Below, in pieces: positions 37,057-46,421 of a stretch of DNA of 64,000 nucleotides (positions within the stretch are counted from its first letter, which is position 1; every line of letters begins with the position of its first letter). Both the position numbers and the translations under genes were made by a program. The notes beneath the pieces are model-generated. The model was given only the letters and a program-made list of their open reading frames with translations. It had not been told where the DNA came from and made no database searches. This stretch comes from Edaphobacter bradus (GTDB lineage: Bacteria; Acidobacteriota; Terriglobia; Terriglobales; Acidobacteriaceae): NCBI RefSeq assembly GCF_025685645.1, contig NZ_JAGSYF010000002.1, positions 1,445,298-1,509,297 on the forward strand, read 5' to 3'.

Positions 37057-37143
37057 ATGAAACATTGGACGCCTGCTCTGCTCTTTTTCGTTTTGTTGTT
37101 CAAGTTGGCCGGCGCACAGCTGGCGCATGATTCGGCCGCATGA
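37057..37143 (+). CDS. Orphan signal-peptide ORF (28 residues)
   Basis: MKHWTPALLFFVLLFKLAGAQL is a complete Sec signal peptide with n-, h- and c-regions, followed after a few residues by a stop. GAGGATT lies upstream. It is probably the remaining start of a lost secreted protein, or a leader peptide. It is the second signal-only ORF in this locus, after 32671. Confidence 0.35.
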   Translation: MKHWTPALLFFVLLFKLAGAQLAHDSAA

Positions 37144-37168
37144 AAAAGCAATGGAAGAGGACAGATCG

Positions 37169-39502
37169 ATGAGCACCCTTGAAGGCATCAATCGGCGTGA
37201 CCTGATCAAATGGATTGCCATAGCCTGTCCCGCCATGGGCGCCTCGACAGCACTATGGGGCAGCCGCCAGGAAGGTGAGTTGGTGGCAAAGGGACCCGCC
37301 CCGGGGCATCATCCGGCGCATCCACGGCTCTACTACAGCGCCGCCTCGCTGGATCGCATTCGGTGCACGCTGGCGTCGCATCCCGAAGCGGATGCCGCTT
37401 TGAAAAAGCATGGCGAAGAGTTGCTGGCTGCAGAACTGATTCCGGAAAATGTGGCCGAAATCGGGGGAGGACAACAGGCCAACTACGTTAAACCAGGAAA
37501 CCAGATCGCAGAAATGGGTCTGACGCTGGGTCTTCTGTTTCACCTCACTGGGGAGGCGAAATATGCAGACAAACTTCGAGGTGCGCTGCTGTACTACACA
37601 CATTATGTACGCTGGGCTGGTCCCGGGCTGGTGAACCGGTCTCCCCCATGGCATTCGGAACTGGACACGGAGTTGTTCAGCTTTGGATATGCAACGGGCT
37701 ACGATGCGCTGCATTCTGTGCTTTCTGAAGATGACCGGAAGACGATCGCCGAGGGAATGGTGCGCTTGGCTGCGCTGCCCATCCTGGAGGATTGGGTGCT
37801 GCCGGGAAAACGTGTCCATTCGTTCGACTCGATGGGGCATAACTGGTGGGGCGTTTGCGTCGCGGGCGGAGGCCTCTGCGCGCTGGCGCTGCTCGGTGAC
37901 GACCCGCGTGCGCACGGTTGGATTGACGCGGTCGATGCTGGATTCCTGCAATGGTTCCAGTACCCAGGGAATGTCCTGCAAAACCGCGTGCAGACCTTTG
38001 AGCGTTCCGGGCCTTCCTACGAGGGCGTGCTGTACACCAACTACGGCATTTCGGAGTATCTGTGCTACCGGCTTGCCTGGCAGAACACATTCCTGGGGCG
38101 GAAGGCGCCAAGGATTGAACCGCTGGATCACATCGCACGGTTCTTTCTGCAGACGCTCTATCCGACGTCGACAGGGTCCCTTGCTGTCAACTTCGGCGAC
38201 TCGCCAACTCATGTCGATGTAACTACCACGATGATGTTGCTGTTCGCTTGTGGCCTTGGCACATCCGACGCCGCGCGTTATCTGCAGTATGTGCATACCC
38301 ATCCGGAAAGCACACTGCTCACGTTGTTGCACAGAGAGGCCATACCCCGTGTCCATGGCGGTGCGCCGACAGCTTGTATTTATCCGCAGATGGGATGGGC
38401 AACGATGCGTTCGTCGTGGGAAAATGACGCCACATTTCTTGCGATGAAGTCAGGCTACACGTGGAACCACGCGCATGCTGATGCCGGCTCGTTCATCCTC
38501 TTCAAGCAGGGCGTACCTCTGGTGATCGATTCCGGAAACTGTCCGTACAGTCGGCCGGAGTACACCACCTATTATCGTCAAAGCCGCGCGCACAATGTGA
38601 TCATGATGGATGGCGCCGGACAACCGGAAGAAGACATCAACTATGGTTGCAAGTTCCCGGGTCAGATGCACAGCTTGATTGACGGCCTGGGCTTGAAATA
38701 CGTGTATGCCGATGCAACTGGCCCGATGGCCCGATGGTTTCGTCGCAACTATCGGCACTGGCTTTGGAGCGGAGATGTGATCTTCATCGTCGATACGGTG
38801 CTTGCATATACCGAAGGGCCCATGGACTGGTTATTGCACTACGAGGGTGAATACCGAGCCAATGCCGATGGAAGTATAACGTTGAAGAATGGCCCCGCCG
38901 AGGCCGTCGTCCACATGCTCTTTCCTCCTCATGCCCAACGGCAAGAAACTGGCCTGGCCGACCACGACCCCGACAGAAAGGTTCCGTACCTGGCCTTTCG
39001 TCCTGAGGCTGCGGACAAATCCCAACAATTCATAACGGCCATCTGTCTGGATCCGGCCGCCGTTCCGAGGCTTGAGCTTCTTAATGGATCAGATTTTGTT
39101 GGTATTCGCGCTCAGGCGGCGCATTCCGTTGAAGAATTGTATGTGAACCTCCGCGCCGTTAATGGATCAACGAGCACTGGCATCACGATTGGTGAATGGA
39201 CGACAGATGCGTACTTCGTACATCTCACTCAGCCCGTCGCAGGAGGCGCGACAACAGCGCGGTACTTCATGAGCGACGGCAGCTATCTGCGCCGCGGCCG
39301 CCAGAGCGTTCTCGAATCTCTCTCGAAGCTGACCGCGTGTTGGTCGTCGGGCGAGTCGGTGGAGCTTGTTTCAGACGATGCATCCAACTCCATTCTGATC
39401 GCTGCCGAGCGACCTCCTCAGAGAACGCGGTGGAACGGAAGCGAGACCGCCACTGTGTACGACAAGGCGAGAAAGATCGTCTCTTTCAAGCGGACCAATT
39501 GA
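37169..39502 (+). CDS. Heparinase II/III-like polysaccharide lyase, Tat-type leader
   Basis: About 777 residues. NRRDLIKWIAIACPAMGAST near the N-terminus is a Tat-like signal. An alpha/alpha toroid spans about 60-370 (HSELDTELFSFGYATGYDAL, FDSMGHNWWGVCVAGGGLCA, SYEGVLYTNYGISEYL). A heparinase II/III-type beta sandwich follows, starting at WNHAHADAGSFILFKQGVPL with HAHADAGSF as its signature His pair. Known relatives cleave uronate-containing chains such as heparin, alginate or other exopolysaccharides. The ATG at 37169 has GAAGAGG eight bases upstream; the in-frame ATGs at 37127 and 37151 lack that. It ends 17 bp from the convergent truncated mutarotase. Confidence 0.78.
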   Translation: MSTLEGINRRDLIKWIAIACPAMGASTALWGSRQEGELVAKGPAPGHHPAHPRLYYSAASLDRIRCTLASHPEADAALKKHGEELLAAELIPENVAEIGGGQQANYVKPGNQIAEMGLTLGLLFHLTGEAKYADKLRGALLYYTHYVRWAGPGLVNRSPPWHSELDTELFSFGYATGYDALHSVLSEDDRKTIAEGMVRLAALPILEDWVLPGKRVHSFDSMGHNWWGVCVAGGGLCALALLGDDPRAHGWIDAVDAGFLQWFQYPGNVLQNRVQTFERSGPSYEGVLYTNYGISEYLCYRLAWQNTFLGRKAPRIEPLDHIARFFLQTLYPTSTGSLAVNFGDSPTHVDVTTTMMLLFACGLGTSDAARYLQYVHTHPESTLLTLLHREAIPRVHGGAPTACIYPQMGWATMRSSWENDATFLAMKSGYTWNHAHADAGSFILFKQGVPLVIDSGNCPYSRPEYTTYYRQSRAHNVIMMDGAGQPEEDINYGCKFPGQMHSLIDGLGLKYVYADATGPMARWFRRNYRHWLWSGDVIFIVDTVLAYTEGPMDWLLHYEGEYRANADGSITLKNGPAEAVVHMLFPPHAQRQETGLADHDPDRKVPYLAFRPEAADKSQQFITAICLDPAAVPRLELLNGSDFVGIRAQAAHSVEELYVNLRAVNGSTSTGITIGEWTTDAYFVHLTQPVAGGATTARYFMSDGSYLRRGRQSVLESLSKLTACWSSGESVELVSDDASNSILIAAERPPQRTRWNGSETATVYDKARKIVSFKRTN

Positions 39503-39519
39503 CAGGGTGGTAGCGACTG

Positions 39520-40146
39520 TTACCCAAAGGTCAACGATAGCGGAAACTCCGCTGGGAGGACGTGACGCTCCTGCCCGTCTGCAAAGTGGCGCTTCGGCCT
39601 TTGCGCAAGGAGATCACCCTTCCATTCCCCAGAGAGCGAACACTCGACTCGCGCTTCGTCGATATCGTCCGGGAGGAGGATCTGGTCTCCAGGCTCAACA
39701 AACAGTAACGGATGTGCGGACCAGAGCCAGTTCCGTGTCTCGCGACCCAGGTTTGTTAACTGGTAGTGAAAGTCAATCGCCGATCCGTCCAGAGTTGCCT
39801 TCCGCGCGAGCTGCAGTTCGGAGCAGGGGCACGTTGCCGACATGCTCAGTTCGACCGCGGAGGCGTTCTGGATCTCCCACGACGTCCGCCATAGCTCTCC
39901 ATGGTCGGGAACCGCAAGATGATGGGGGCTGGCGCTGCACGCGGCGACACTGGGCAGGCACTCATCAAACCCGCCCCGGTCGCTGTCTTCAAAGACGGAG
40001 CCGGCTGAGTTGCTGAGGTACGCCGCTGCCGGAGGCAGAAGAAACTCCGTTCCCGTGGAGCGCTCGGTCAGAGAGAAGAGCTTGCCGCCATATTCCGGAT
40101 AGCACGCGAGCCGAAGAGCGGAGTTCTCGATGAAATACGGCGGCAC
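39520..40146 (-). pseudogene. Truncated galactose-mutarotase-like protein
   Basis: 208 residues, homologous to the first two thirds of the 312-residue protein at 1361-2299: SALRLACYPEYGGKLFSLTE, FDECLPSVAACSASPHHLAV, PDHGELWRTSWEIQNASAVE, NWLWSAHPLLFVEPGDQILL. The reading loses family resemblance after the LPDDIDEARVE segment and ends shortly before the lyase gene on the other strand. The C-terminal third of the sandwich is therefore missing, probably from loss at the junction. The start is GTG 40146 with GGGAG eight bases upstream. It could still be translated, but it is unlikely to be an active epimerase. Confidence 0.6.
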
Positions 40147-40292
40147 GACGAATTCTCCCGTTAAAGGAGCTTAGCGCAGTAAACACATGACAATTCGCGA
40201 GGCCACGCTCGCGTTCGATGCTTCGCGAGAAAGGAGGCGCGAATTCCTCCACCTCTACCCGTCAGGTCTGACGAAGAATCTCATCTGCGGAG

Positions 40293-42560
40293 TTACTTCG
40301 TCATGTGGACGGAGTTGGATCCCTGATCTCCGACTACAACGGCGCGGTAGCCACCGACATCGTTTCGTATGAACAGGTCAGCCGGTTTCTGGAGTCGAAG
40401 TATCTCACGGCCGTCACGGGATAACGGGCCGCACTGACCGCACGCAAGTTTCTCGATCGTACCGTCTTTAGTTGTCTTGATCGCAAATACTCCCTCGTAG
40501 GATCCTCTGAAGTTGTGACCTCCCACGGTAACCGAGAAATCGTTCGGCGTGTGTTTCTCAATGGAAGCGAGATCCGTCAGGATCACGCTTCCATCTTCAA
40601 GCGATCCGCCGATCTTTTGAAGCGGGTCCTTTGTGATGGCCAGCTTGTCCAGGTTCGCGATATCGAAGCTATTCACCCGAGCTTTGGCCGCAATAGAAGA
40701 AAAGCGGTCGGCGATGGGTTCTCCGTCGAAGTCGCGTGTGGCTGTGCCTTCCAGCATCAACGCGCCTCCGTGTTGAACGTAGGCCTCGAGGAACGATAAC
40801 GTCGAGCGCTTGGCATACTCCGGGTACAGGTAAACAATGGCGCGAAATCTGTGGCCATGAATCACCGGCACGCCGTGATCATCAAGTCGCAACATCCCGT
40901 TGTCAATCAAGTCGCTGGGGACGACTGCACAGCGAAATCCTGCATCCCAGAGCGCTTTTGCCTTCTCTTCAATCAGAAGTGAGCCGTTTACATCAAAGGA
41001 ATTCCGGTCGGCTTCTCTCGGATACCAATTCAACAATCTCGGCATGCCAAACACTACAAGCAGAGGTAGCTCCGGCGCAGCCGGATCAAAGCGATTCAGC
41101 AGCCGTATCTTCTCTTCAATGGGATTGATGGTTTTCAGCAAAGGCTCTGTCGAAAGATCGACTCCCCAGGCCCCCACGTCGTTGTATCCGTGATAGTGAA
41201 TGCGGGCGTTGAAGCGAGCATCATACAGGGCCTTCTCGGCGAACATATGGATGTCTCGCCCATAGAACTGGTCGTACATGATGTTGCCCGGATGAGAGAC
41301 CAGCATGCCCATGCGAAGGGATATGGAGAGATTTTCGTCGCTCATGCCGTACTGGCGCGGAATGATCCACCAGTTCAGGCCCGACGTCCAAGGTTCGTCG
41401 TTGGTCAGGTGGTTGTGGATCGTATTGTGGATGCCGGCGAAAGTCGTCTCTCCGAAGACCTTCTTGCTGTAGTTGTTGAACTCCATCTCGATCCGTTGTG
41501 GGCCGGTTCGCAGAAAGTCCCAATATTTGTCGATCGCCCGGATGCGTACTTCGGGATGACCGCTCGGAGAATATCTCATAGCCAAGAGAGTCTCCGGCAG
41601 CTTCATGCCTGTACTTGCCTCGAACCGCGCCTGAAATGCTTCGCCCGCGAATAGGCCTCGCCAGGGCGGGTTTCCCAGCAGGCGCGTGTATCCGAACTCG
41701 TCGAGTGCTGTTCCATCCAGGGGGACGTCGCGGTACTCATCGAGGGCGTTGTGGACCCAGCGGATGTACGCGTCGTTCTGGAGATCCAGCGCGTTTAGCC
41801 ATGTCTGCTGCATCGCGACCACGGTCTTGCCGGCGTACCTGGGGCCCAAGTCGATGGTCACGTCCATCAGCCCAGTGGTGGGGTCGCCGATTCTTGCAAC
41901 GCCGTGTGCCTTTGTCGTGACATCTTCCAGAGTCCGCGGATCGTATTCACCATCTGCAGTTTTCGTGAACACGTAGACGCGCAACAGCTCACTCTTTAAG
42001 GGAGGGGCGAAGCGCAGCTTCGCACCAACCGTTAACGTGGCGTGGCCGCGATCGTCGAGCGTAGTCTCGGCCGAACTGACTACTGTCTGGGCTTCGTTGA
42101 ACGAGATCTTTTGTTCCGTGTCGACGGTAAGCCAGTTGAACGCGGTCCCCAGCTTCAGCCCGTTCGCATGAGCGTCTTTCACGATGTTTGCCAGGAGCGC
42201 GTGCGATTTCGCATTGCCGGAGAACTTGTTGCACCACGGCGGCCAATGCGGACATGAGGGAGGCACGAAATCATTCGGAGGGAACATTGCAGAGAAGTTC
42301 ACCCCGTTCCGTTCAGTCAGGAATGCAAATGTAAAGCGTGAGTCCTTCGCGATGTGCTGTACATCGTGTGCAGCCTGGCCGGGTGCAAAGGTCTCCGGTG
42401 TGATGAACCAATACACCAGCTCGGGGTAGCTGGCATTATGCAACGGCTGCTCAAAAGTAACCGGCACAGATACCTGCGCGTGTACGCTCAGAGAAAGAAA
42501 AAGCCCGACGGTCAAGCTCCAGGTATGCCTTTTCTTATGAGAGGTAGATCTCAGCTGCAT
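40293..42560 (-). CDS. Secreted protein of unknown family, probable glycoside hydrolase
   Basis: 755 residues with a signal peptide (about 1-29, ending VHAQ). I do not recognise the family. The central part looks like a TIM barrel with a substrate-binding style (YWFITPETFAPGQAAHDVQH, LKLGTAFNWLTVD, GTALDEFGYTRLLGNPPW, FAGIHNTIHNHLTNDEPW). The C-terminal part, around 560-640, resembles a class I glutamine-amidotransferase-like or beta-galactosidase trimerisation fold (FRAIVYLYPEYAKRS, AYVQHGGALMLEGTA). Glu and Asp in ALDEFGY and NDEPW are candidate catalytic residues. It is transcribed with the MFS and epimerase genes upstream. Context and secretion fit an enzyme on the same polysaccharide. 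Confidence 0.6.
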   Translation of the reverse strand: MQLRSTSHKKRHTWSLTVGLFLSLSVHAQVSVPVTFEQPLHNASYPELVYWFITPETFAPGQAAHDVQHIAKDSRFTFAFLTERNGVNFSAMFPPNDFVPPSCPHWPPWCNKFSGNAKSHALLANIVKDAHANGLKLGTAFNWLTVDTEQKISFNEAQTVVSSAETTLDDRGHATLTVGAKLRFAPPLKSELLRVYVFTKTADGEYDPRTLEDVTTKAHGVARIGDPTTGLMDVTIDLGPRYAGKTVVAMQQTWLNALDLQNDAYIRWVHNALDEYRDVPLDGTALDEFGYTRLLGNPPWRGLFAGEAFQARFEASTGMKLPETLLAMRYSPSGHPEVRIRAIDKYWDFLRTGPQRIEMEFNNYSKKVFGETTFAGIHNTIHNHLTNDEPWTSGLNWWIIPRQYGMSDENLSISLRMGMLVSHPGNIMYDQFYGRDIHMFAEKALYDARFNARIHYHGYNDVGAWGVDLSTEPLLKTINPIEEKIRLLNRFDPAAPELPLLVVFGMPRLLNWYPREADRNSFDVNGSLLIEEKAKALWDAGFRCAVVPSDLIDNGMLRLDDHGVPVIHGHRFRAIVYLYPEYAKRSTLSFLEAYVQHGGALMLEGTATRDFDGEPIADRFSSIAAKARVNSFDIANLDKLAITKDPLQKIGGSLEDGSVILTDLASIEKHTPNDFSVTVGGHNFRGSYEGVFAIKTTKDGTIEKLACGQCGPLSRDGREILRLQKPADLFIRNDVGGYRAVVVGDQGSNSVHMTK

Positions 42561-42626
42561 GCATGTCCCTTCAGGTGGTTCATCTCAAAAGTCCCGACAG
42601 AGCGCATGTTGTGGCTGCATCAGCGG

Positions 42627-43928
42627 TCATACGTTCCAAGTGGATAAGGTGGCGGCCGCTGCGTTCCTCTTTGCGTATCTGAGAGAAAGAAATTGAAGAG
42701 CAATGAAGACTGCAAGGATCGCGGGCGTGTGCGTAAATGGCCATGTGATGCCGTACCATGTGCCAAGCTGCGCGAAGGCAAGGGGCAAGAAGAAACCGGT
42801 GGAATGCGAAAATCCTTCGTTCAATGCAAGACGCTTATGTTTGTGAAGCACGTTCGCTGCGCTGTAGCACTGACTGCCCATATAGCCGAAACCCGTAAAT
42901 GCGCCAATGATTGCGTGACATAGCAGAATCACGATGAGGCTGTGGCTATCTGCGAGCAGCCAGATTCCGCCGCCGAGCAAGACCAGAGAGGCAATGACAG
43001 GCCAGAATTGGTGTTGCCACCGGACGGTCCGACCCATAACCAGAATGGTGAGAAAGAAACCAAGCGAAAGGACACTCTGCATCCAAGAATACAGGGTGGC
43101 AGCAGAGGGGCCGTGCTGTGCGGTGAAGACATGTAAGGGCAGGCTGGGTGAGAACAGGACGAGCCTCCCCTGCTGCACGAGTTGGTCGAGGCGTCCGGCA
43201 TAGACGGTGCGGACGGCGCCAGTCAGGCCCCACCCCAACATATTCGAAAGCCAGCCACAGTAGAGATACGCTTCGTTATCGGCATCTGTCTGCAGTGTCG
43301 AAGTCACGTTCAGTTCAGCAGGGCAAACCGGCGGAACGCTCGTGAAATATTCGCGTTCGTGCGGCAACGCAAAGAGGAGAAGCCCGGAGACGATGCTCAA
43401 TAGAAGAGTTGCCAGGAAGGGCAGTCGGTAATCTACACCATAAAGCAAGCCGGCGATGAAGGGTCCGAGGGTGAGGCCGATGCCGATCGACAGGTTGAAG
43501 TAGGAGAAGCTTTTTGCGCGGAGGGCTGCGTCCCGCTGCGCGCCGAGCCACGATTGCAAAGCGGGCCAAGCCAGTGCGAAGAAAAGCATCGCCATCCCGG
43601 TCAGAACGCAGAAGCTGATGACGTTGCGGGCGAGTATGGCGGTGGAATAGAACACGCCAAATCCTGCGGAGCCAATCAGGCAACAGAGCAAGACGTTCGG
43701 CAACACGGAAATGAACGATGCGGAGAGAAGGCACGCGACGCCCAGGCTGAGTACCTGAACTCCGTATGCCATTGCTGCAGCCCGCTCTCTTCCTCCCAGA
43801 TGCTGGAAGGTGAAAAACGGGATCACCGTCATGGCTATCATCATGGCAAGCTGGAGCAGGAATGCGCCGAGGTAGTGCTGGAACTCGGACTTGAGATAGC
43901 GCGGGGCGGACCCGATGGGTCGAAGCAT
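42627..43928 (-). CDS. MFS transporter, non-sugar-porter type
   Basis: 433 residues with about twelve hydrophobic segments (FLLQLAMMIAMTVIPFFTF, VISFCVLTGMAMLFFALAW, FSYFNLSIGIGLTLGPFIAG, LPFLATLLLSIVSGLLLFAL). It lacks the sugar-porter signatures (GRR-type loop, PESPRWL, PETKG) and is closer to the general drug/metabolite or nucleoside-type MFS group. The start lies ten bases beyond the stop of the epimerase gene. Together with the epimerase and amidohydrolase it makes an operon on the minus strand that probably imports and processes an acidic or modified sugar. The substrate is not visible from sequence. Confidence 0.8.
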   Translation of the reverse strand: MLRPIGSAPRYLKSEFQHYLGAFLLQLAMMIAMTVIPFFTFQHLGGRERAAAMAYGVQVLSLGVACLLSASFISVLPNVLLCCLIGSAGFGVFYSTAILARNVISFCVLTGMAMLFFALAWPALQSWLGAQRDAALRAKSFSYFNLSIGIGLTLGPFIAGLLYGVDYRLPFLATLLLSIVSGLLLFALPHEREYFTSVPPVCPAELNVTSTLQTDADNEAYLYCGWLSNMLGWGLTGAVRTVYAGRLDQLVQQGRLVLFSPSLPLHVFTAQHGPSAATLYSWMQSVLSLGFFLTILVMGRTVRWQHQFWPVIASLVLLGGGIWLLADSHSLIVILLCHAIIGAFTGFGYMGSQCYSAANVLHKHKRLALNEGFSHSTGFFLPLAFAQLGTWYGITWPFTHTPAILAVFIALQFLSLRYAKRNAAAATLSTWNV

Positions 43929-43938
43929 TGGAAGTTCC

Positions 43939-44913
43939 CTAAGTGTGTGAGCTATGTTCGAGTGACTCCAGGAGCGGAAGTCCGGCGCGAGTGCGAACGA
44001 TGTTGAGGCAGTCGTGCAAACCCTTCTTTAGAGACCACGAGGGAACAAATCCAACTTCGTTTCTGAGTTTGCTCGAATCCAGCTCTTGAACGATGGGATA
44101 TTCGCCTGGCTCGAGCTCGAACTCTGCATCGGGGATCCAACCGCGAATGATTTCCACGGCTTTGCGCATGCTGGCGAACTCGCCTGCAACGTTGAAGTTG
44201 CGGGTGGGGGTTTTCTCCGTGCAAAGTGCCTGTGCTACGAGTGAAGCGGCATCGACGACGTAGAGCCAGCCGTATTCTGCGTCTGCCAACGGCACCTGGC
44301 AGGGAAGGCCCAGAGCGGGGCGCTCCACGAGATTGACGAAGTACATTCCGTTGCCTCGCATACGTCCGACACCATATACCAAGGGGAAGCGTAGCCCCAA
44401 CGTGTCGATTCCATATTTGTCGGTGTAGAACGTTGAGAGATATTCATTGAAGGACTTGCAGGCGCCATACAGCGACGTAGGGTAGTGTGGCGCATCGTTA
44501 GGCAGGGGCAGATCGTTATACTGTTTCGGCGAACCATACACGCCGACGGAACTGGCCCACACCACTTTGCGAAGATTGGCCAGACGCGCCGCCTCGAGGA
44601 CGACATGGTGCGCCTCAACCATGTTTCGGATTGCGAGAGCCGGATCGCTCTCCGTTTGCGAGGAGAGTGGCGACGCGAGGTGAACGATCGCTTCGGAATT
44701 GTGCTCACGAAGAATCCGGATGAATTCACCGGCATCATTCACATCGCCCGTGACGACGCTCATGCGTGAGCGCTCGGCCTCGTCCAAAACGTATTCGAGG
44801 GAATTGCTCTCGATCTGAATGTCATACGCGACAACCGTATGATTGGCTTGAATCAGTTCACGGACGACATGGGATCCAATGAACCCTGCTCCGCCGGTAA
44901 CGAGTACATTCAT
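43939..44913 (-). CDS. NAD-dependent epimerase/dehydratase (extended SDR)
   Basis: 324 residues. The NAD-binding motif VTGGAGFIGSHV is at residue 5-16, VIWASS-type sequence (KVVWASSVGVYG) near 115 holds the catalytic Ser, and YGACK near 150 gives the Tyr and Lys pair of extended SDRs. The ATG at 44913 is preceded by CGGAG; a longer upstream frame is out of character and overlaps the amidohydrolase gene. Members act on sugar nucleotides or free uronates (for instance uronate dehydrogenase is a related SDR). In an operon with an amidohydrolase and a transporter, a role in oxidising or epimerising an imported sugar acid is plausible, but this is inference. Confidence 0.85.
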   Translation of the reverse strand: MNVLVTGGAGFIGSHVVRELIQANHTVVAYDIQIESNSLEYVLDEAERSRMSVVTGDVNDAGEFIRILREHNSEAIVHLASPLSSQTESDPALAIRNMVEAHHVVLEAARLANLRKVVWASSVGVYGSPKQYNDLPLPNDAPHYPTSLYGACKSFNEYLSTFYTDKYGIDTLGLRFPLVYGVGRMRGNGMYFVNLVERPALGLPCQVPLADAEYGWLYVVDAASLVAQALCTEKTPTRNFNVAGEFASMRKAVEIIRGWIPDAEFELEPGEYPIVQELDSSKLRNEVGFVPSWSLKKGLHDCLNIVRTRAGLPLLESLEHSSHT

Positions 44914-44941
44914 GCTTGTTCTCCGAATGAGCTGCAGAAGC

Positions 44942-45820
44942 CTATCGAGGACTCCGTGCAAGTATCCGAGGGGTGTAGTTATGCAGGCCACGGCGTATCT
45001 CTCCGAACCAGAGAGCGTGCGCGGTGCGACCGAGGATGCTGGCCCTTGCGGAGGCCTGAAGATTGAGCGCGTGGGTAAAGAGCCGCAGGTTTTGCGAGTA
45101 GTCCGACTTCGGACTCCATAACTCGCATGGAAAGCAGTTGCCCCAAACACAGCGTTCCGGGCTATACGCCGCGATGATGGTCATGCACGGCTGGTGCATA
45201 TCGCGGTAGGGATATTCCTCTCGACTGCCGAGCGGCAGGAAGCTCAGCTTGGCGTAGGCATTCGAGAATTGTGCCAGCCGGACCATGGCTGCTATGGTTT
45301 CAGACAAATCCGGACCAGCTTTCGGAAGCAGACAGTGATCAATGACGACCGGTAGATTGGGAAATGCCTCAAGCATTCGCGCTAGGTCGTCGGCCTTATC
45401 GCAGCCGACAGAGACGTTCACAACAATGCCTAGCTGTTCGGCAGCCCGCCACAGCGCTCGCACGCCTGGATGATCGAGTTGGCTGCCGGAGCCCACGTAG
45501 GTGCGTAGACCACGTACTCCGTCTTCGGTCACATATCGCGTGAGCAACTCGGACGCAGAAGTGTCGTCCGGATCAAGCGCGCAAACACCAGCGAGATGCT
45601 TTGGCTTGGTGCTGGAGACATCGCGGATAAATGAGTTATTCCAGCCGTAGAAACTAATTGGCTGTATGGCGCAGGCCGCCGAGACGTGGTTTGTGCTAAT
45701 AAGCGCATCCAATGTTTTTAAAGAGCCCGACTTTCCCGGAGGCCGAGTCGGATTATCGATGGCAGGGTATTCTGCATCGTTCTCAGCATAGATATGCGCA
45801 TGAGTGTCAATGATGAGCAC
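44942..45820 (-). CDS. Amidohydrolase-2 family hydrolase, probable sugar lactonase
   Basis: 292 residues, cytoplasmic. IIDTHAHIYAENDAEYP at the N-terminus carries the HxH metal site. LRTYVGSGSQLDHPGVRALW, VVIDHCLLPKAGPDLSE (His in VIDHC) and ERCVWGNCFPCELW (where the family has a GSDxP loop) follow the amidohydrolase-2 fold. Related proteins act as sugar lactonases (fuconolactonase, gluconolactone-type) or decarboxylases. The usual Asp of the GSDFP motif is replaced in WGNCFP, which is notable for the metal site. It heads the minus-strand operon and has its own promoter with a palindromic operator between the -10 and the start codon. Confidence 0.78.
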   Translation of the reverse strand: MLIIDTHAHIYAENDAEYPAIDNPTRPPGKSGSLKTLDALISTNHVSAACAIQPISFYGWNNSFIRDVSSTKPKHLAGVCALDPDDTSASELLTRYVTEDGVRGLRTYVGSGSQLDHPGVRALWRAAEQLGIVVNVSVGCDKADDLARMLEAFPNLPVVIDHCLLPKAGPDLSETIAAMVRLAQFSNAYAKLSFLPLGSREEYPYRDMHQPCMTIIAAYSPERCVWGNCFPCELWSPKSDYSQNLRLFTHALNLQASARASILGRTAHALWFGEIRRGLHNYTPRILARSPR

Positions 45821-45991
45821 GGGTCAATTGCCTCTCAGGGCTTGGTAGTTCCTTCGGGACTTCCTGCGCCAGACAAAAACAGCCTTTCTCCGTCAACCGT
45901 CGCTTCGTTGTCCGCGATAAGGTGTGAGGCGAGAAAGCACAAGCACCGCTTTCCGTCTGAATCGCATTCAGTTCCTTGGATCACACGTTAA

Positions 45992-46003
45992 TTGATATTT
46001 CAA
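45992..46003. promoter_or_regulatory. Locus 2 operator copy 2 (probable GntR-family site)
   Basis: TTGATATTTCAA, a TTGA-N4-TCAA palindrome, 16 bases downstream of the -10 of the amidohydrolase operon. Confidence 0.7.
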
Positions 46004-46019
46004 TACGTCGCCCGGGATC

Positions 46020-46046
46020 ATTATACAACCCCGGCTCGCTTGTCAA
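46020..46046 (-). promoter_or_regulatory. Promoter of the amidohydrolase operon
   Basis: On the minus strand TTGACA (46041-46046) and TATAAT (46020-46025) are spaced 15 bases. Both hexamers are consensus, with short spacing. Confidence 0.65.
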
Positions 46047-46148
46047 GTACATTCCATGCACCACCTCTTGTTTGCCTGTACCTGGCTAGTTTACCGAGAA
46101 TATGCGCCGGAGGTGGAACACAGGAATGATTCGAACCGCATCCTGTAC

Positions 46149-46176
46149 TTGACGTCTCGCTATTGAGTTTGATATT
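46149..46176 (+). promoter_or_regulatory. Putative promoter of the isochorismatase-like gene
   Basis: TTGACG (46149-46154) and GATATT (46171-46176), spaced 16. The -10 is contained in an operator copy, so occupation would block polymerase. Confidence 0.5.
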
Positions 46177-46180
46177 TCAA
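46169..46180. promoter_or_regulatory. Locus 2 operator copy 3 (probable GntR-family site)
   Basis: TTGATATTTCAA, identical to the copy at 45992, overlapping the -10 of the divergent plus-strand promoter. Confidence 0.7.
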
Positions 46181-46262
46181 TGGGCTGCTAACGAAACGTG
46201 TCGTTGCAGGGAATAAGAAGGCTGGCAAGCGATCAGCACAGAGCCAGCCGAAAGGGCACAGC

Positions 46263-46376
46263 GTGAAGATCACAAGGATGGATTATGCATCTCCGCGCGA
46301 TAATGAGCGGAAAGTAAATGAGCTCGAGGGGTTCGCGTACGCAGCGGAGGGATTTCCGCTGACGCCGCCGAACTAG
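46263..46376 (+). CDS. Possible small ORF (37 residues)
   Basis: The frame from GTG 46263 reads MKITRMDYASPRDNERKVN then a short acidic tail, with AAGGG just upstream. Composition looks coding, and it precedes the isochorismatase-like gene by 45 bp. No family is recognised. It may be a small leader protein or a chance frame. Confidence 0.3.
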   Translation: MKITRMDYASPRDNERKVNELEGFAYAAEGFPLTPPN

Positions 46377-46421
46377 GCATAGGGAAGTTGTATCAAACGA
46401 AGATTCCGGAGGTACCTGTAA

